Shown here: in pieces, positions 30,300 to 43,125 of the stretch
How positions within the stretch are numbered: position 1 is the first letter of the stretch
Layout of the letters: the number at the start of each line of letters is the position of its first letter
Assembly (NCBI RefSeq): GCF_048569485.1
Contig: NC_134361.1
Span: 174,775,336 to 174,839,335, forward strand
Source: Anomaloglossus baeobatrachus
Taxonomy: Eukaryota > Chordata > Amphibia > Anura > Aromobatidae
Reading direction: 5' to 3'
DNA length: 64,000 nt
The notes under the pieces: model-generated
What the model was told of the DNA's origin: nothing
Seen by the model: only the letters and a program-made list of their open reading frames with translations
Database searches by the model: none
Translations under genes and position numbers: made by a program

Positions 30300-31517
30300 T
30301 GTGGCGCCCTGGACAAGCCAGGACGTCACAAGAACAACATCTACACACCCCACACTCCCGGTCAGGCACACCGAAGTCAGACACAAACCCTTGTTGCCTT
30401 CCTCCAGGGGCTGATGTTCACACCAGGGGGGTGGGTTAGGCGGTTGGCCCCGCCCACCAAGGAGTTCACAGTCCTCGAGGCGGGAAAAGCAGTTCAGTTT
30501 AGAGATCAGTTTGAGAGTGGAAAGTGAAAGGAAGGAAAGTGGTAAAAGAGCAGACTGAAGTTGGTCCGGGTGTGTGGCCCGGACAGATCAGCAAGGTTGG
30601 CAGACGGTGGTGACAGTCTGCAGGAGTGGCCTATTGGAGCTTGCCATAAGGACCGTGGACGGGCGGTGGCCCGGCGGTACCGGACCGGTACGCAAAGAGA
30701 AGCCAGCACCACCCGGCAGGGGCTTACGGACCCCGGCAAGGCTAGGAGTCGCCGTGAATTTGCCAAATCCGTTAGCGAAGGGAACCTCCTGGGTTTCCCA
30801 GCAGCTAAGTCCCGACAGAAGGCAACCGTCCAACCGAGAGAGGGAAACACAGTCACCGCCAAGGCTAAAGTTCCCAGGGCCAGAGCCTGCGGGCAAAAAG
30901 GGCTCCTTCAGCACCCATCCAAGCTGGGGAGCGGGTTACCGGTGGGAACCCATTGGAACCGTTACACTACATAGGTGCAGGGAAAAGCAGTCACCATCAA
31001 CCTGCCGGGAGATACAACACCGCAGCCGTCTGTGGGACCCGTCCATCCAGCCGAGTGTTTTACCGAGAACTGTGTCCTCATCATTGGCTGAGTGAGTACC
31101 ACCGTGCCGTGCGGCACAGCGCTGCCCCCGCGACCCTGCACCTCGCCAGGCCCCGTAACCCGCCTGCCATCCATCCCTACCCCATCACCGGGCCTCTGGA
31201 CAACCAACCCCCTACGCACGGAGGGGAGAACTAACATCCAGGCTGCTCCCAGTCATCGCTCCCGGGATCCCCGTCCAGAGCAGCGGTGGCGTCACCAATA
31301 TCACCACAACCGTGGGTGGCGTCACGGACAATAACCAAATCCCCCACAATCCAATCCCCACCCTTTTCACTCACGGGCGAGGAGCGCCGCTCGAGTCCCC
31401 GGGATCCGGCCCACCGCTTGAGCCACCACCGAGCAGCAGCAACCGCAGCAGCCGCGGCTGGACCCGAGCAGTGGGAGAGCGCAGCGTTCCTTTCCTCCGC
31501 CTGCGACACCCGCGACA
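30300..31517 (+). mobile_element. LTR A2 copy at the unit 2/unit 3 junction
   Basis: Close copy of 20518-21733, with the same order of blocks and the same end CGCGACA. The sequence to its right is the start of unit 3. The identical arrangement at both junctions shows that the LTR pair was part of the duplicated segment. Confidence 0.75.
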
Positions 31518-31884
31518 CATGCGCAGTGCCCGTCTGAAGCCAGTGAGTGAATCCTCCTCAACCTAAGCCGCCAGCGCCTGAAAGCACCCCCCCCCTCGCT
31601 GCTCGCCTCAGAGAGATGCGTACCAGCAAATATTATTTTTACAAAAAAAGCACTGTCTGCACCTATTGACTTCTATGGGGTTTTAGATCCAGGGTCAAGT
31701 TCAGGTGCCAAGCTGAACTTTTAACTACAGTTTGGCAGAACCCAGTGATCACGAACATCCTGGGGTCCGCTCATCCCTACTCCCGAATACTCCCTCCAGT
31801 CACTTATCATTATATAACATAATTCTATACAGTAAAGTCACAACCAGACATAGAGACAGTCAATATGATTTATTTTTCTGAATA

Positions 31885-32071
31885 TTTTGTCTAAATTCCC
31901 TATCAGAATGTCTTTTGAATGTGGGAGGAAACCGGAGAACCCGGAGGAAACCCACGCAAACACGGGGAGAACATACAAACTCCTTGCAGATGGTGTCCTT
32001 GGTGGGCTTTGAACCCAGGACCCCAGTGCTGCAAGACTGCAGTGCTAACCACTGAGCCACCGTGCCGCCCG
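31885..32071 (-). mobile_element. V-SINE, unit 3
   Basis: Same insertion as in units 1 and 2. Head GGGCGGCACGGTGGCTCAG, with A-box- and B-box-like motifs intact. Confidence 0.8.
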
Positions 32072-32313
32072 TATGTGGAATATGTCAGAACATCGTCTGG
32101 AGCTGCAGCCGATCTCAGGATCTCTGCACATGATGGATCTGTCTCCATGGAGCCGATGAGAATCTGTGGATCTTGATGGAAATGACCTGGAACTTGTGTA
32201 GATTTCTGGAAAGAGAAGACGACAAGATATTACATCCCATCAACAGATTCCTAAAGAAAATACAAAGGAGCTGAAGACTGGAAGAGAAGAAGCAAATTCT
32301 AATATCTACTTAC

Positions 32314-33876
32314 ATGAAGCGCAGGTCGCTCTGATCCAATTCTTCAATGATTTATAGACTTGGACCTTCTGTCTGTAAAAAAGAAAAAAAACAACAATAA
32401 GTATTATATTACATGTCATATACAGATCATGGGGCGGAGAGAAGAGGAAATGAGGGGAACTCACCATCCGCTGTTTTGAGATGTCCACGTTCATGGTCCT
32501 TCATGCTTGGTGAGAAGTGACCAAAGAGACCAGAACAACAGGAAGATAAAGAGGATTTTTTCCAGCCTTCAAAATAATGCAGATTTCTATAAAGAGAAAA
32601 TGACAAATCATTATATCCAGTGGCGTAACTAGAGTTCGATAGGCCCCGCTGTAAGATTTGGACCTGACCTCCCCTCCAGCTTTCCCATGCTCTGCTTTAC
32701 TACTTTTCCATGCTTTGCTATACCTCTTTCCCTCAGCACACAGCTTTCCTAATGCTCTGCTTTATATCTTTTCCTCAGCACCCAGCTTTCCTATGCTCTG
32801 CTATATGTATTTCTCTCAGCATCCAGCTTTCCCATGCTCTGCTTTACTACTTTTCCATGCTTTTCTATACCTCTTTCCCTCAGCACCCAGCTTTCCTAAT
32901 GATCTGCTTTATATCTTTTCCTCAGCACCCAGCTTTCCTATGCTCTGCTATATGTATTTCTCTCAGCATCCAGCTTTCCCATGCTTTGCTATACATCTTT
33001 TCCCTCACCACCCAGCTTTCCTATCCTCTGCTATATATCTTTCAGAACCCAGCTTTCCCATGATATCAGAGCATGAGAAAGTTGGGTGCTGTGAGAAAGA
33101 TGTTTAGCAGAGCATGGGAAAGCTGGGTGATGAAAGAAAAATGTATAGCAGAGCATGGAAAAGCTGGGTGATGAAATAATAGTGTATAGCAGAGCATGGG
33201 AAAGCTGGGTGATGAAATAAAAAAGTATAGCAGAGCATGGGAAAGCTGGGTGATGAAAGAAAAATGTATAGCAGAGCATGGGAAAGCTGGGTGATGAAAT
33301 AAAAATGTATAGCAAAGCATGGGAAAGCTGGATGCTGAAAGATGTATAGCAGAGCATGGGAAAGCTGGGTGCTGAGAGAAATATGTATAGAGTAGAGCAT
33401 GGGAAAGCTGGGTGATGAAAGAAAGATGTATAGCAAAGCATGGGAAGGTTGGGTGATGCGGGAAAGCACTTCTTTCACTCAGTAACCAACTTTCCTACCC
33501 CATGCTTGTATCTTTGTCCCTATTCTGGTGTTATATAGCACCCTGTACTCCCCCAGGCCCCGCAGGGGTCCCGACAATGATCGTTCCGCCCCTGATTTTA
33601 ACATATGAATAAATTTCTAGTAAAATGAGCTGGAGACTAAAAGAAATTGAATCCTAATATTTACTTACATGAAGTTGTTCTGATCTAATTATTCATTGTT
33701 TTCCAAACTTTTTTGACTTTCCTTCTAGAAAGAGGAGAAAGCAGCGATTATTTCTCTGTTACATGTAATATACATATCACTGGACAGAGGCAGTGAGTGA
33801 TGACTTACCGTCCGGTGTTTGGGGGACGTCCTGTGTTTAGCCCTTCATGTTAGATATTGACCAAAGCTGATGGTAA
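32314..33876 (-). other. Decayed exon-like blocks, unit 3
   Basis: Blocks at 33809-33876, 33669-33724, 32465-32523 and 32314-32372 with the same splice signals as in units 1 and 2. Confidence 0.35.
32618..33594 (+). mobile_element. Non-autonomous hAT element with inverted 39-bp minisatellite, unit 3
   Basis: Same insertion site and termini. The plus-oriented half holds an extra block (about 32820-32940), a second round of the CTCTGCTTTACTACTTTTCC phrase, so this unit has the longest forward array. Confidence 0.88.
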
Positions 33877-34021
33877 CTAGAGAACAGAACAGCAAGAAGT
33901 TAAAGGTGATTTATTTATTTTTTACAGCCTTCAAATTAGTTGTAATGAATGCAGGGTCCTTACCTGGGCTGGAATTCAAGATGGTCTCTTCCACTGCCCG
34001 CACCATGAACATCTTAAGATG

Positions 34022-36461
34022 TTATTGTGGTGCGCGTCTGAAGCAGTGGTTACGGCACAGGGGGCAGTGAGGGCTGGAGCGCAACCAGTCAGAAATGCAA
34101 CCCGGATGGAAGAAGTGGTTGCACGGGATGACTGTGAGCTGCTCTCCGATCTGATAGTCCTCCATACATATGGGACATCTCTCGCCCTGCTCCTGTGGGG
34201 TTACATTCCTTGTTGGGAGTCTCGCAATTTGGCGAGCTCTCCAGCTAACCCTACCACGCCTTCTCCTCGGCACAGGTACATTTTGTACAGGTGGCTCCAC
34301 CTGTGGCACTGGTGGTGGGATCACAGGCTCTGCCTGTGGTTGAATAGGTGCGTGGATGGATGGTGACGGCCCGGCAGGGGCTGGTCTAGGAGGAGAGCGG
34401 CTTCTTTCTCTGCTCCTGCCCCTGCTGCCCTCCACTGTTGAGCTGGATGGCCCGGCAGGGGCTGGTCTAGGAGGAGAGCGGCTTCTTTCTCTGCTCCTGC
34501 CCCTGCTGCCCTCCACTGTTGAGCTGGAGGGCCCGGCAGGGGCTTGTCTAGGAGGAGAGCAGCTTCTTTCTCTACTCCTGCCACTGCTGCCCTCCACTGT
34601 TGAGCTGGAGGGCCTGGCAAAGGCTGGTCTTAGAGGTGAGCGGCTTCTTTCCCTGCCCTCTTCTTGTCCCCTACGGTGTAGAGGATCTCTGGCAGGTCTC
34701 CCTCTCCTCTCAGTGACAGCATTGCTGTCTCTCTGACGTCCACTGCTAGGTCTTCTCTGATGTCTTTCTTGAGACCTCAACCTATGGACAGTTATGGCTT
34801 GACCTATAAAGAAATGCTAAATTATCATGATTATTTCCAATCTTGTCAAACACGTATGGCCTTTAGGGATCGGCCCATCTGCTGCTGTGGTGTTTAGGGA
34901 GAGGAGAACACTAGAAAAAATTGCCTTATTTTGGACTTTAGTTTACCTGCAGTGTCTGTCCTAAAATGTGGCCCATCATACACCATGATATCTCCTCCCA
35001 GGAATGCCCTATAGCAGAAGTGTCAAACATGCGGCTGCGGCCTGCATGCGGCCCCTCAGGCTGCTTCTTGTGGCCCGGAGGCACGTGGACCCAGTAACGA
35101 TCGCAGCCGGTGCAGGGGCTGCAGCCGTCAGCGCTTTATTTCAGATGAACGTTTTTCTGGAGCTGTGAAGTCGAGCTCTCTCTGCACAACTCAATGGCAG
35201 CCACCAGCCAATCAGAGGCAAACAACTGACCCATTTGATCTCAGTTGCTTGCCTCTGATTGGCCAGTGGCTGCTATTGGAATAGTTGTGCAGAGAGAACT
35301 TGACTTGTGCAGCGCCGGCAGAACGTTCATCTGAATTTCAGATGAAGCGATGGCAATGGCTGCAAACATTACCAGATCCATGTGCCTGCAGGCCGCATGA
35401 AGCAGGAAAGAGGATGCCGAGGGAACGGAGGACAGGTGGTAAGCGGAATATTTTGGTGTGTGTGTGTGTGTGTGTAGAATAGCACAACAGGGGACTAGGA
35501 TGGGAAATTGCTACAAGAAGAGGTCTAGTAAAGGGGACATTACTACAAGAAGAGGACCTGCATGGGCGCATTACTACAGGATGAGCACAAGGATGGGACA
35601 CATTACTTCAGGATGGGGACCAAGATGGGCACATTACTACAAGATGAGGACCAGGATGGGCACATTACCACAGGATGAGGACCAGGATACGGCACATTAC
35701 TACAAGAAGGGGACAATGATGGGCACATTACTACAGGATGAGGACCACAATGGGGTACATTTCTACGGGATGGGGACAAGGATGGGCACATTACTACAGG
35801 ATGGGGACAAGGATGGGCACATTACTACAGGATGACGAACACAATGGGGCACATTACTACGGGACGGGGCCAGGGACTGGGCACAGGGGCACCTTACTAC
35901 AAGAAGGGGACAAGAATGGGGACAAGACTGGGCACATTACTACAGAATTGGGAGCAGGATAGTGACATTACTAATAGATGAGGACCAGGATTGGAACACT
36001 ACTTCAAAATGTTGGCAAAAATTACTATATGTTGCCAATTGTAAAACTGTATTACTTACAAAAAGGGGATCAAATATATAAAAAAACTTGATTTTTATTT
36101 TTTTTTTTACCAGCAAAAATGTGTGTGTATGTGAATATATATATATATATATTTTGTTTTTTTTAAACAAAAATCTGTACACTGTTCTAATAAACTAAAA
36201 AAAGTTCAAACATGTTCATCCAAAACTGTATAGAAAAAAAATATGGTACCAATAAAAACGTCACTTTGTCCTGAAAAGAGTGCGGCCCCCAATTGTTTTT
36301 TTTTCTGTGTGGCCCTTATACCCGGCCGAGTTTGAGACCCCTGCCCTATAGGGTGTGAATATTATCTATCGTCCCCAAATATTTCTCTTACCTCGATTTT
36401 GTGGTCGGCGCAGCCATGCTTCATTGTCAGCAATCAGCTGACGCAGCTCCCGGGCACTCAT
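34022..36461 (-). CDS. RING-H2 finger protein, Arg/Ser-repeat type, unit 3 (two coding exons)
   Basis: Exon 1 is 36461-36392 and exon 2 is 34803-34022. The product is 283 aa, exactly 27 residues (81 bp) shorter than in units 1 and 2, because one Arg/Ser repeat is missing. The RING-H2 finger (CPICMEDY, CNHFFHPGC, CPLCR) is unchanged. Splice sites, the intronic hAT element and the AATAAA signal (33910-33915) are as in the other units. The role is inferred as an E3 ubiquitin ligase. Confidence 0.8.
35015..36343 (+). mobile_element. Non-autonomous hAT element with 31-bp minisatellite, unit 3
   Basis: CCCTATAG duplication at 35007-35014 and 36344-36351. Same insertion as in the other units. The internal TA microsatellite is shorter than in unit 1. 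Confidence 0.88.
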
Positions 36462-36639
36462 GTCTTAGTTACCTGAAGCTGATAGAATTTGGAGAACTGG
36501 GCTCTCCGGGCACCGGTATTATTGTGCCCTGATCAAAGATCAATAACAAGTAATAGGAAGTAAACACTAGATGTGGAGCACAAACTAGATCACTCTTCCA
36601 GAGCCAAAGTGAAGTTTCAGCAAAAGCATCAACTCAAGA

Positions 36640-36765
36640 AATGGCAGTGATGTCACTGTGCGGGGGGCTTCTATACCCTCCGGCATTCCATTCCATTATG
36701 ACATCATCATGAAGAACCCCGAGCATTGTGACATCACAGCAGCCGGGCCGCCATGTTTGCTGCCA
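36640..36765 (-). promoter_or_regulatory. Candidate RING-gene promoter, unit 3
   Basis: Contains the same three CRE-like octamers and the GCCGCCATGTT site. About 95 bp further upstream the piggyBac element has inserted. Confidence 0.45.
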
Positions 36766-37124
36766 ACCGATGAATATTGGTAGAGAATGTGGAATATAAA
36801 TATCCTGTCTGTTTTCTTATAAATGTATATAAATCTATGCGTTGGTAAAGATTATTAACCCCATAACGACGGCCGTACGACTTAAAGCAGCGGCAAAACA
36901 GGGTACTTATTCTGTTCCGCCGCTTTAAAGCGGCGGCCCGAAAAAACCCTGTAGCGCCCCCCAGCAACCGAAAATCTCGGGGGTTTCAGCTACCGGGGGT
37001 AGCTGAGACCCCCCAGATTATGAATCGGGGTGTTTTTTTTGGACCCCGATCATGTGATCGGCGGTATACACCGTATACCGACGAACACATGAAAAAAAAA
37101 GAAATGGCCGGTAAAACTGATTTC

Positions 37125-37815
37125 TTTTTCATCTGACATGATCAAACATGTCAGATGAGAAAGAAATCTAAACCCCTAGTGCCCCCAAAGCCCCCGGTAC
37201 CGGAGAGTCCCCCCACCACCCCTACCCCCCCTCCGGAGCACTCAAAATGGCGCCGAAGCGCACAGAAAACTGCAGCCGCCGCCGGCTCTGCATTCATTTC
37301 CCTCCGATCTGAAATGATCAAACATTTCAGATCGGAGGGAAATGTCCTCCCCCTGACCCCTCCTCCGGTACACCGGAGATCTCTGGTCCACCGGAGCCCC
37401 TCCGGTTCTCCAGAGCCGCCTCCCCCCTCCCCCCTCCGGAGCGTGGAAGATGGCGGCGCCGCGCGGCCGCATTCATTCTGCTCTTTCTGCTGCATGTGAC
37501 ACGTCACATGCGACAGAAAGGTGTCCCCAGGTCCCGCTAGGTCATCCCCCCGTCACCCCCCCCAGCCCCCGGTCATACGTTACCTGTTTGGTGATCCGTC
37601 CCGCGATCACGCCGCCTCCTTCTTGAATGCTGGCGGCGCATGCGCAGACAGCGGCTGTCAGCTGGATCCCTGGGACGCTGACGTCGCTGCTGCACAGGCT
37701 GCTCCACTGTGGACCGGGGGAGAGTGAGTGCAGTAATCAGCAGTCTCTCCATGTGAGGAGTGTGGTCCTCACATGGAGAGACTGCTGTTCCAGAAAATGG
37801 GGGGTACGTTCTGTG
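37125..37815. repeat. Cluster of short palindromes in the piggyBac element
   Basis: Four hairpin-forming blocks: CATCTGACATG..CATGTCAGATG (37130-37158), CCGATCTGAAATG..CATTTCAGATCGG (37302-37336), TGCATGTGAC..GTCACATGC (37491-37510), and CAGTCTCTCCATGTGAGGA with its complement (37740-37788). Confidence 0.75.
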
Positions 37816-39159
37816 AGCGTGCCCCTCATATTCTGGAATGAGGTTACTGCAGGTCACTCTGCCCTAAGTTGGACCGGGGCAGTATGAGTGCAGTAATTCT
37901 CAGATTACTGCACCCACACTGCTCATGGAGAGCTTGCTCTTCCAGAAAATGGGGGATACGTTCCCTGAACGTGCCTTCCATATTCTAGAAGATCCAGAGT
38001 CGGCGTGGGACCTCCAAAATGGATTACAGCGACCGGAATTTCTTTATTTTCAATAAATTGGGGAAAGAGGAATGTTTCGGGGAGTGTTTTTTCAAATACA
38101 TTTTTTTTTGTCTTTATTTTTTTCTATTACTTACTGGGTTAGTGATGTCGGGTATCTGTTCAGATGCCGTGACATCACTAACCCCAGGGCTTGATGCCAG
38201 GTGACATTACAGCTGGTATCAACCCCATATATTACCCCGTCTGCCACCGCACCAGGGCGCGGGATGAGCTGGGGCGAAGCGCCAGGATTGGCGCATCTAA
38301 TGGATGCGCCACTTCTGGGGCGGCTGCGGCCTGCTATTTTTAGGCTGGGAAGAGTCCAATAACCATGGCTCTTCCCACCCTGAGAATACCAGACCCCAGC
38401 TGTCCGCTTCACCTTGGCTGGTGATCTAATTTGGGGGGGACCCCACGTTTTTGTTTTTTTTTAAAAAAAACGCCTGGGGAGCCCTCCAAATTGATCACCA
38501 GGCAAGGTGAAGCTGTCAGCTGTGGTTTGCAGGCTACAGCTGTCTGCTTTACCCTAGCTGGCTATCAAAAATAGGGGGGACCCCATGTCGTTTATTTTAA
38601 TTATTAATTTTTTGGGGGGCTAAATAAAAGGCTAGGCACCCTTTAGTGCCACATGAAAGGCACTAAAGGGCGCCAGCTTAGAATATGCAGGGGGTGGGAC
38701 GTTATATATGTTTGACATCTATCCATTCATCCATTGTAGCATTTTAGGCTGTGCGCCCATAATCGGGATTTGCAGCGTTTTGGGCGCAGAGTGTGTCCAT
38801 AGTGTGTCCCTGTGTCCATAGTGCTGCGTTGTGCAGTAGAAGCACAGTGGAAGGATTTTTAGAAATCCCATGCCCAATGTGCTTGCCCAATGTGCTTCTT
38901 TTCTCCGCAGCATAAACCGACCTGTGGCGCAGCTTCCCGAGCCTCAGCATGTCAATTTATGCTGCGGAGATGAGTGTTCTCTGCAGGTAGTATAGAGCTC
39001 CACAGCGGCCTGAACCCAAATCGTGGGCATGGGCAGCTGCGCTCTCCCGTGGACAACACTCACATCTCTGCAGGAAGGCTGGCACTGTGTACTGGACGCC
39101 GTGTCGCTGGATCATGGCCACATAGCCTAAAAGTGAGACATTTGTTGCTACAGCAACAT

Positions 39160-40735
39160 TTTTGTGAAGTACCTGTGGATTCAAAATGCTTACTATACTC
39201 CTGAATAAAATCCAGTTTCCAAAATGGGGTCACTTGTGGGGGGTTTCTAATGTATAGGTACCCAAGGGGCCCTGCAAATGTGACATGGTGCCCGCAATTT
39301 ATTTCAACTTTTCCAGAATTCAAATGGTGCTCCTTCCATTCCAAGCCTTCCCATTTATCCAAACAGAGGTTTTTGGCCACATGTGGGGTATCCCTGTGCT
39401 CATAAGACATTGGATAACAACCTGTTGGGTCCACGGTTTGTTGTTGTCTCTTGAAAAAGTGAGAAATTTGATGCTGAAGCAACATTTTTGTGAAAAAAAT
39501 GAAAATTTTCACTATGGCAACCTAAGCTTATCAAATTCTGTGAAGTATTCGTGGATTCAAACTGCTCACTATACACCTAGATAAAAGCCTTGAGGTGTCT
39601 TGTTTCCAGAATGGAGTCACTTGTGGGGGACCGCCACTGTTTAGGCACCTCAGGGGCTCTCCAAATGCAACCTGGCGTCCGCTATTGATTCCAGCCAATT
39701 TTGCAGTCAAATGGCAATCCTTCCCTTCCGAGCCCTGCCATGCGCCCAAACAGTTGATTTCCACCACATATAAGGTATCGCCAAACTCAGGAGAAATTGC
39801 ACAATAAATGTTATGCTGAATTTTTTCCTTTTACTCTTGTAAAAAAAAAAAGCTACCTGGTTGAAATAACAATTTTGTGGTAAAATTTTATTTTTTTTTT
39901 TTCATGGCTCAACGTTATAAAATTCTGTGAAGCACCTGGGGGTTCAGGGTACTCACCAAACATCTAGATAAATTCCTTGAGGGGCCTAGTTTCCAAAATG
40001 GGGTCACTTGTGCGGGGTTTCTGCTGTTTAGGTACCTTAGGGGTCCTCCAAATGTGACATGGTGCCCGCAATCTTTTTCAGCCAAATTTCCTTTCCAAAA
40101 TTCAAATATTGCTCCTTTCGTTCCAAGTCCTCCCATTTGTCCAAACAAAGGTTTCAGACCACATGTGAGGTATCACCGCGCTCATAAAAAAGTGGGTAAC
40201 AAACTTTGAGGTCAAATTTTTGGAATTACCTCTTGAAAAAGTGAGAAAATTGATGCTAAAGCAACATTTTTGAGAAAATTATTAAAATTTTCAATATGAC
40301 AACGTAACGTTAACAAAATCTGTGAAGTACCTGTGGATCTAAAATGCTCAGTATACCCCTAGATAGAAGCCTTGAGGGGTCTAGTTTCTAAAATGGTGTC
40401 ACTTGTGAGGGGTTTCTTCTGTTTAGGTACCTTAGCGGACCTGTAAATGCAACATGGTGCCCGCAATCTATTTCATCCAAATTTGCTTTCCAAAATTCAA
40501 ATATTGCTCCTTCTGTTCCGAGCCCTCCCATTTGTCCAAACAGAGGTTTCTGACCACATGTGGGGTATCGGCGCACTCATAAGAAAGTGGGGAATATGTT
40601 TTGGGGTCCATTTTGTTGTGCTATTTCTTCTAAAAGTGAATAAATTTGGGTTAGAGCAACATTTTTAGGTAAAATTTAATTTTTGCTTTTTTTCATTCCA
40701 CATTGCTTTTGTTCATGTGAAGCACCTGAAGGGTT
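39160..40735. repeat. ~390-bp tandem repeats in the piggyBac element
   Basis: The phrase TGTGAAGTACCTGTGGATTC or a variant recurs at about 39161, 39538, 39926, 40321 and 40716 (spacing 377-395). Each unit contains AAAATGGGGTCACTTGTG, a GTTTAGGTACC variant, CAAATGTGACATGGTGCCCG and CATTTGTCCAAACA(G)AGGTTT variants. No coding frame. Confidence 0.85.
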
Positions 40736-41430
40736 AATAAACTTCTTGAATGTGGTTTTGAGTACTTTGGGGGGTGCAGTTTTTAGAATGGTGTCACTTT
40801 TGGGTATTTTCTGTCATCTAGGCCTCTCAAAGTCACTTCAAATGTGATGTGGTCCCTAAAAAATGGTTTTGTAAATTTTGCTGTAAAAATGAGAAATCGC
40901 TGATAAACTTTGAACCCCTCTAACTTTCTAACAAAAAAAAATTTTGTTTCCAAAATTGTGCTGATGTAAAGTAGACATGTGGGAAATGTTATTTATTAAC
41001 TATTTTGTGTCACAGAAATCTCTGGTTTAACGAGATAAAAATTCAAAAGTTGAAAATTGCTAAATTTTCAAAATTTTTGCCAATATTCAATTTTTTTCAT
41101 AAATAAACGCAAAAAATATTGTCCTAAATTTGGTACTAACATGAAGTCCAATATGTGACGAAAAAACAATCTCAGAATCACCAGGATCCGTTGAAGCGTT
41201 CCAGAGTTATAACCTCATGAAGTGACACTGGTCAGAATTGCAAAATTTGGTCTGGTCATTAAGGTGAAAATTAGCTCCGTCACTAAAGGGTTAAACAGGT
41301 TTTCTCATTGTTTGTAAATAGTAAATATTTTGCTTGGCAGCTAATATATATTATTTATTGTATAAATTGTTTATTATTAAACATTAGATGTCTATGGGGA
41401 ATATCTATTATATAAAGTTGAGTGTATGTT

Positions 41431-42957
41431 CACCGCGTGCAGAATTATTAGGCAAGTTGTATTTTAGAGAATTTTTTTTATTATTGATCAACAACTATGT
41501 TCTCAATCAACCCAAATGACTCAAATATCAAAGCTTAATATTTTTGGAAGTTGGAGTGGTTTTTTTTTTTAGATTTGGCTATCTTAGGAGGATATCTGTT
41601 TGTGCAGGTAACTATTACTGTGCAGAATTATTAGGCAATTTATTAAAAAACAAATATATTCCCATCTCACTTGTTTATTTTCACCAGGTAAACCAATATA
41701 ACTGCACAAAATTTAGAAATAAACATTTCTGACATGCAAAAACAAACCCCCAAAAATGAGTGACCAATATAGCCACCTTTCTTTATGATGACACTCAACA
41801 GTCTACCATCCATAGATTCTGTCATTGCTTGATCTGTTTACAATCAACATTGCGTGCAGCAGCCACCACAGCCTCCAGACACAGGTGTACTATTTCCCCT
41901 CCCTGTAGATCTTACATTTTATGAGGGACCACAGGTTCTCTATGGGGTTCAGATCAGGTGAACAAGGGGGCCATGTCATTATTTTTTCATCTTTTAGACC
42001 TTTACTGGCCAGCCACGCTGTGGAGTAGTTGGATGCATGTGATGGAGCATTGTCCTGCATGAAAATCATGTTTTTCTTGAACGATACCGACTTCTTCCTG
42101 TACCACTGCTTGAAGAAGTTGTCTTCCAGAAACTGGCAGTAGGTCTGGGAGTTGAGCTTCACTCCATCCTCAACCCGAAAAGGTCCCACAAGTTCATCTT
42201 TGATGATACCAGCCCATACCAGTACCGCACCTCCACCTTGCTGGCGTCTGAGTCGGAGTGGAGCTCTCTGCCCTTTACAGATCAGCCTCTGGCCCATCCA
42301 TCTGGCCCATCAAGAGTTACTCTCATTTCATCAGTCCATAAAACCTTTGAAAAATCAGTCTTAAGGTATTTCTTGGCCCAGTCTTGACATTTTATCTTAT
42401 GTTTCTTGTTCAAAGGTGGTCATTTTTCAGCCTTCCTTACCTTGGCTATGTCCCTGAGTGTGGCTTTTTGATACTCCAGTAACGTTGCAGCTCTAAAATA
42501 TGGCCAAACTGGGGGCATCTTGGCAGCTTCACGCTTGATTTTCCTCATTTCATGGGCAGTTATTTTGTGCCTTTTTTGCCCAGCATGCTTCTTGCGATCC
42601 TGTTGGCTATTTGCCATGAAACGTTTGATTGTTCGGTGATCACGCTTCAAAAGTTTTGCAATTTCAAGACTGCTGCATCCCTCTGCAAGACATCTCACAA
42701 TTTTGGACTTTTCAGAGCCCGTCAAATCTCTCTTCTGACCCATTTTGCCAAAGAAAAGGAAGCTGCCTGATAATTAAGCACACCTTATATAGGGTGTTGA
42801 TGTCATTACACCGCACCCCTCCTCATTACAGAGATGCACATCACCTGATTTACTTAATTGGTAGTTGGCTCTCAGCCTATACAGCTTGGAGAAGGACAAC
42901 ACGTATAAAAAGTATCATGTGATCAAAATACTCATTTGTCTAATAATTCTGCACACA

Positions 42958-42959
<2 letters not shown>
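41431..42959 (-). mobile_element. Tc1-like transposon, defective, unit 3
   Basis: Same insertion as in units 1 and 2. The transposase is read from 42743 (MGQKRDLTGSEKSK). It keeps the shared frame shift after GPDGWARG and has a stop near KVRKAEK (TGA at 42421-42423 on the minus strand). The remaining half, 42297-41890, is open and carries FMQDNAPSH and SPDLNPIENLW. Confidence 0.85.
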
Positions 42960-42998
<39 letters not shown>

Positions 42999-43004
42999 TA
43001 TGTA

Positions 43005-43054
<50 letters not shown>

Positions 43055-43060
43055 TATGTA

Positions 43061-43105
<45 letters not shown>

Positions 43106-43125
43106 GTTTGTATGTATGTACTGGT
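42960..43125. repeat. (TG)n microsatellite, unit 3
   Basis: The longest of the three versions, about 160 bp of TG with TATG interruptions. Confidence 0.9.

Larger units (their letters stand above)
36859..41290. mobile_element. Non-autonomous piggyBac-like element, 4.4 kb
   Basis: The insertion is exact by comparison with units 1 and 2: ATTATTAAACAGG there becomes TTAA (36855-36858), element, TTAA (41291-41294) here. Termini are CCCCATAACGACGG and, inverted, CCCTTTAGTGACGGAG; CC..GG ends plus a TTAA target are the piggyBac signature. No transposase frame is found in 4432 bp. The left part (36900-38000) is rich in short palindromes (see below), the middle has GC-rich unique sequence, and 39160-40735 is a long tandem repeat. 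Kolobok elements also use TTAA, but the CCC/GGG ends favour piggyBac. Confidence 0.8.

Noticed and set aside
36734-36967. 77-aa minus-strand frame spanning the unit/piggyBac boundary
   Set aside because: It exists only because of the insertion; no counterpart in units 1 and 2.
36859-41290. Kolobok assignment for the TTAA element
   Set aside because: Kolobok also targets TTAA, but the CCC...GGG termini fit piggyBac better; kept only as an alternative.
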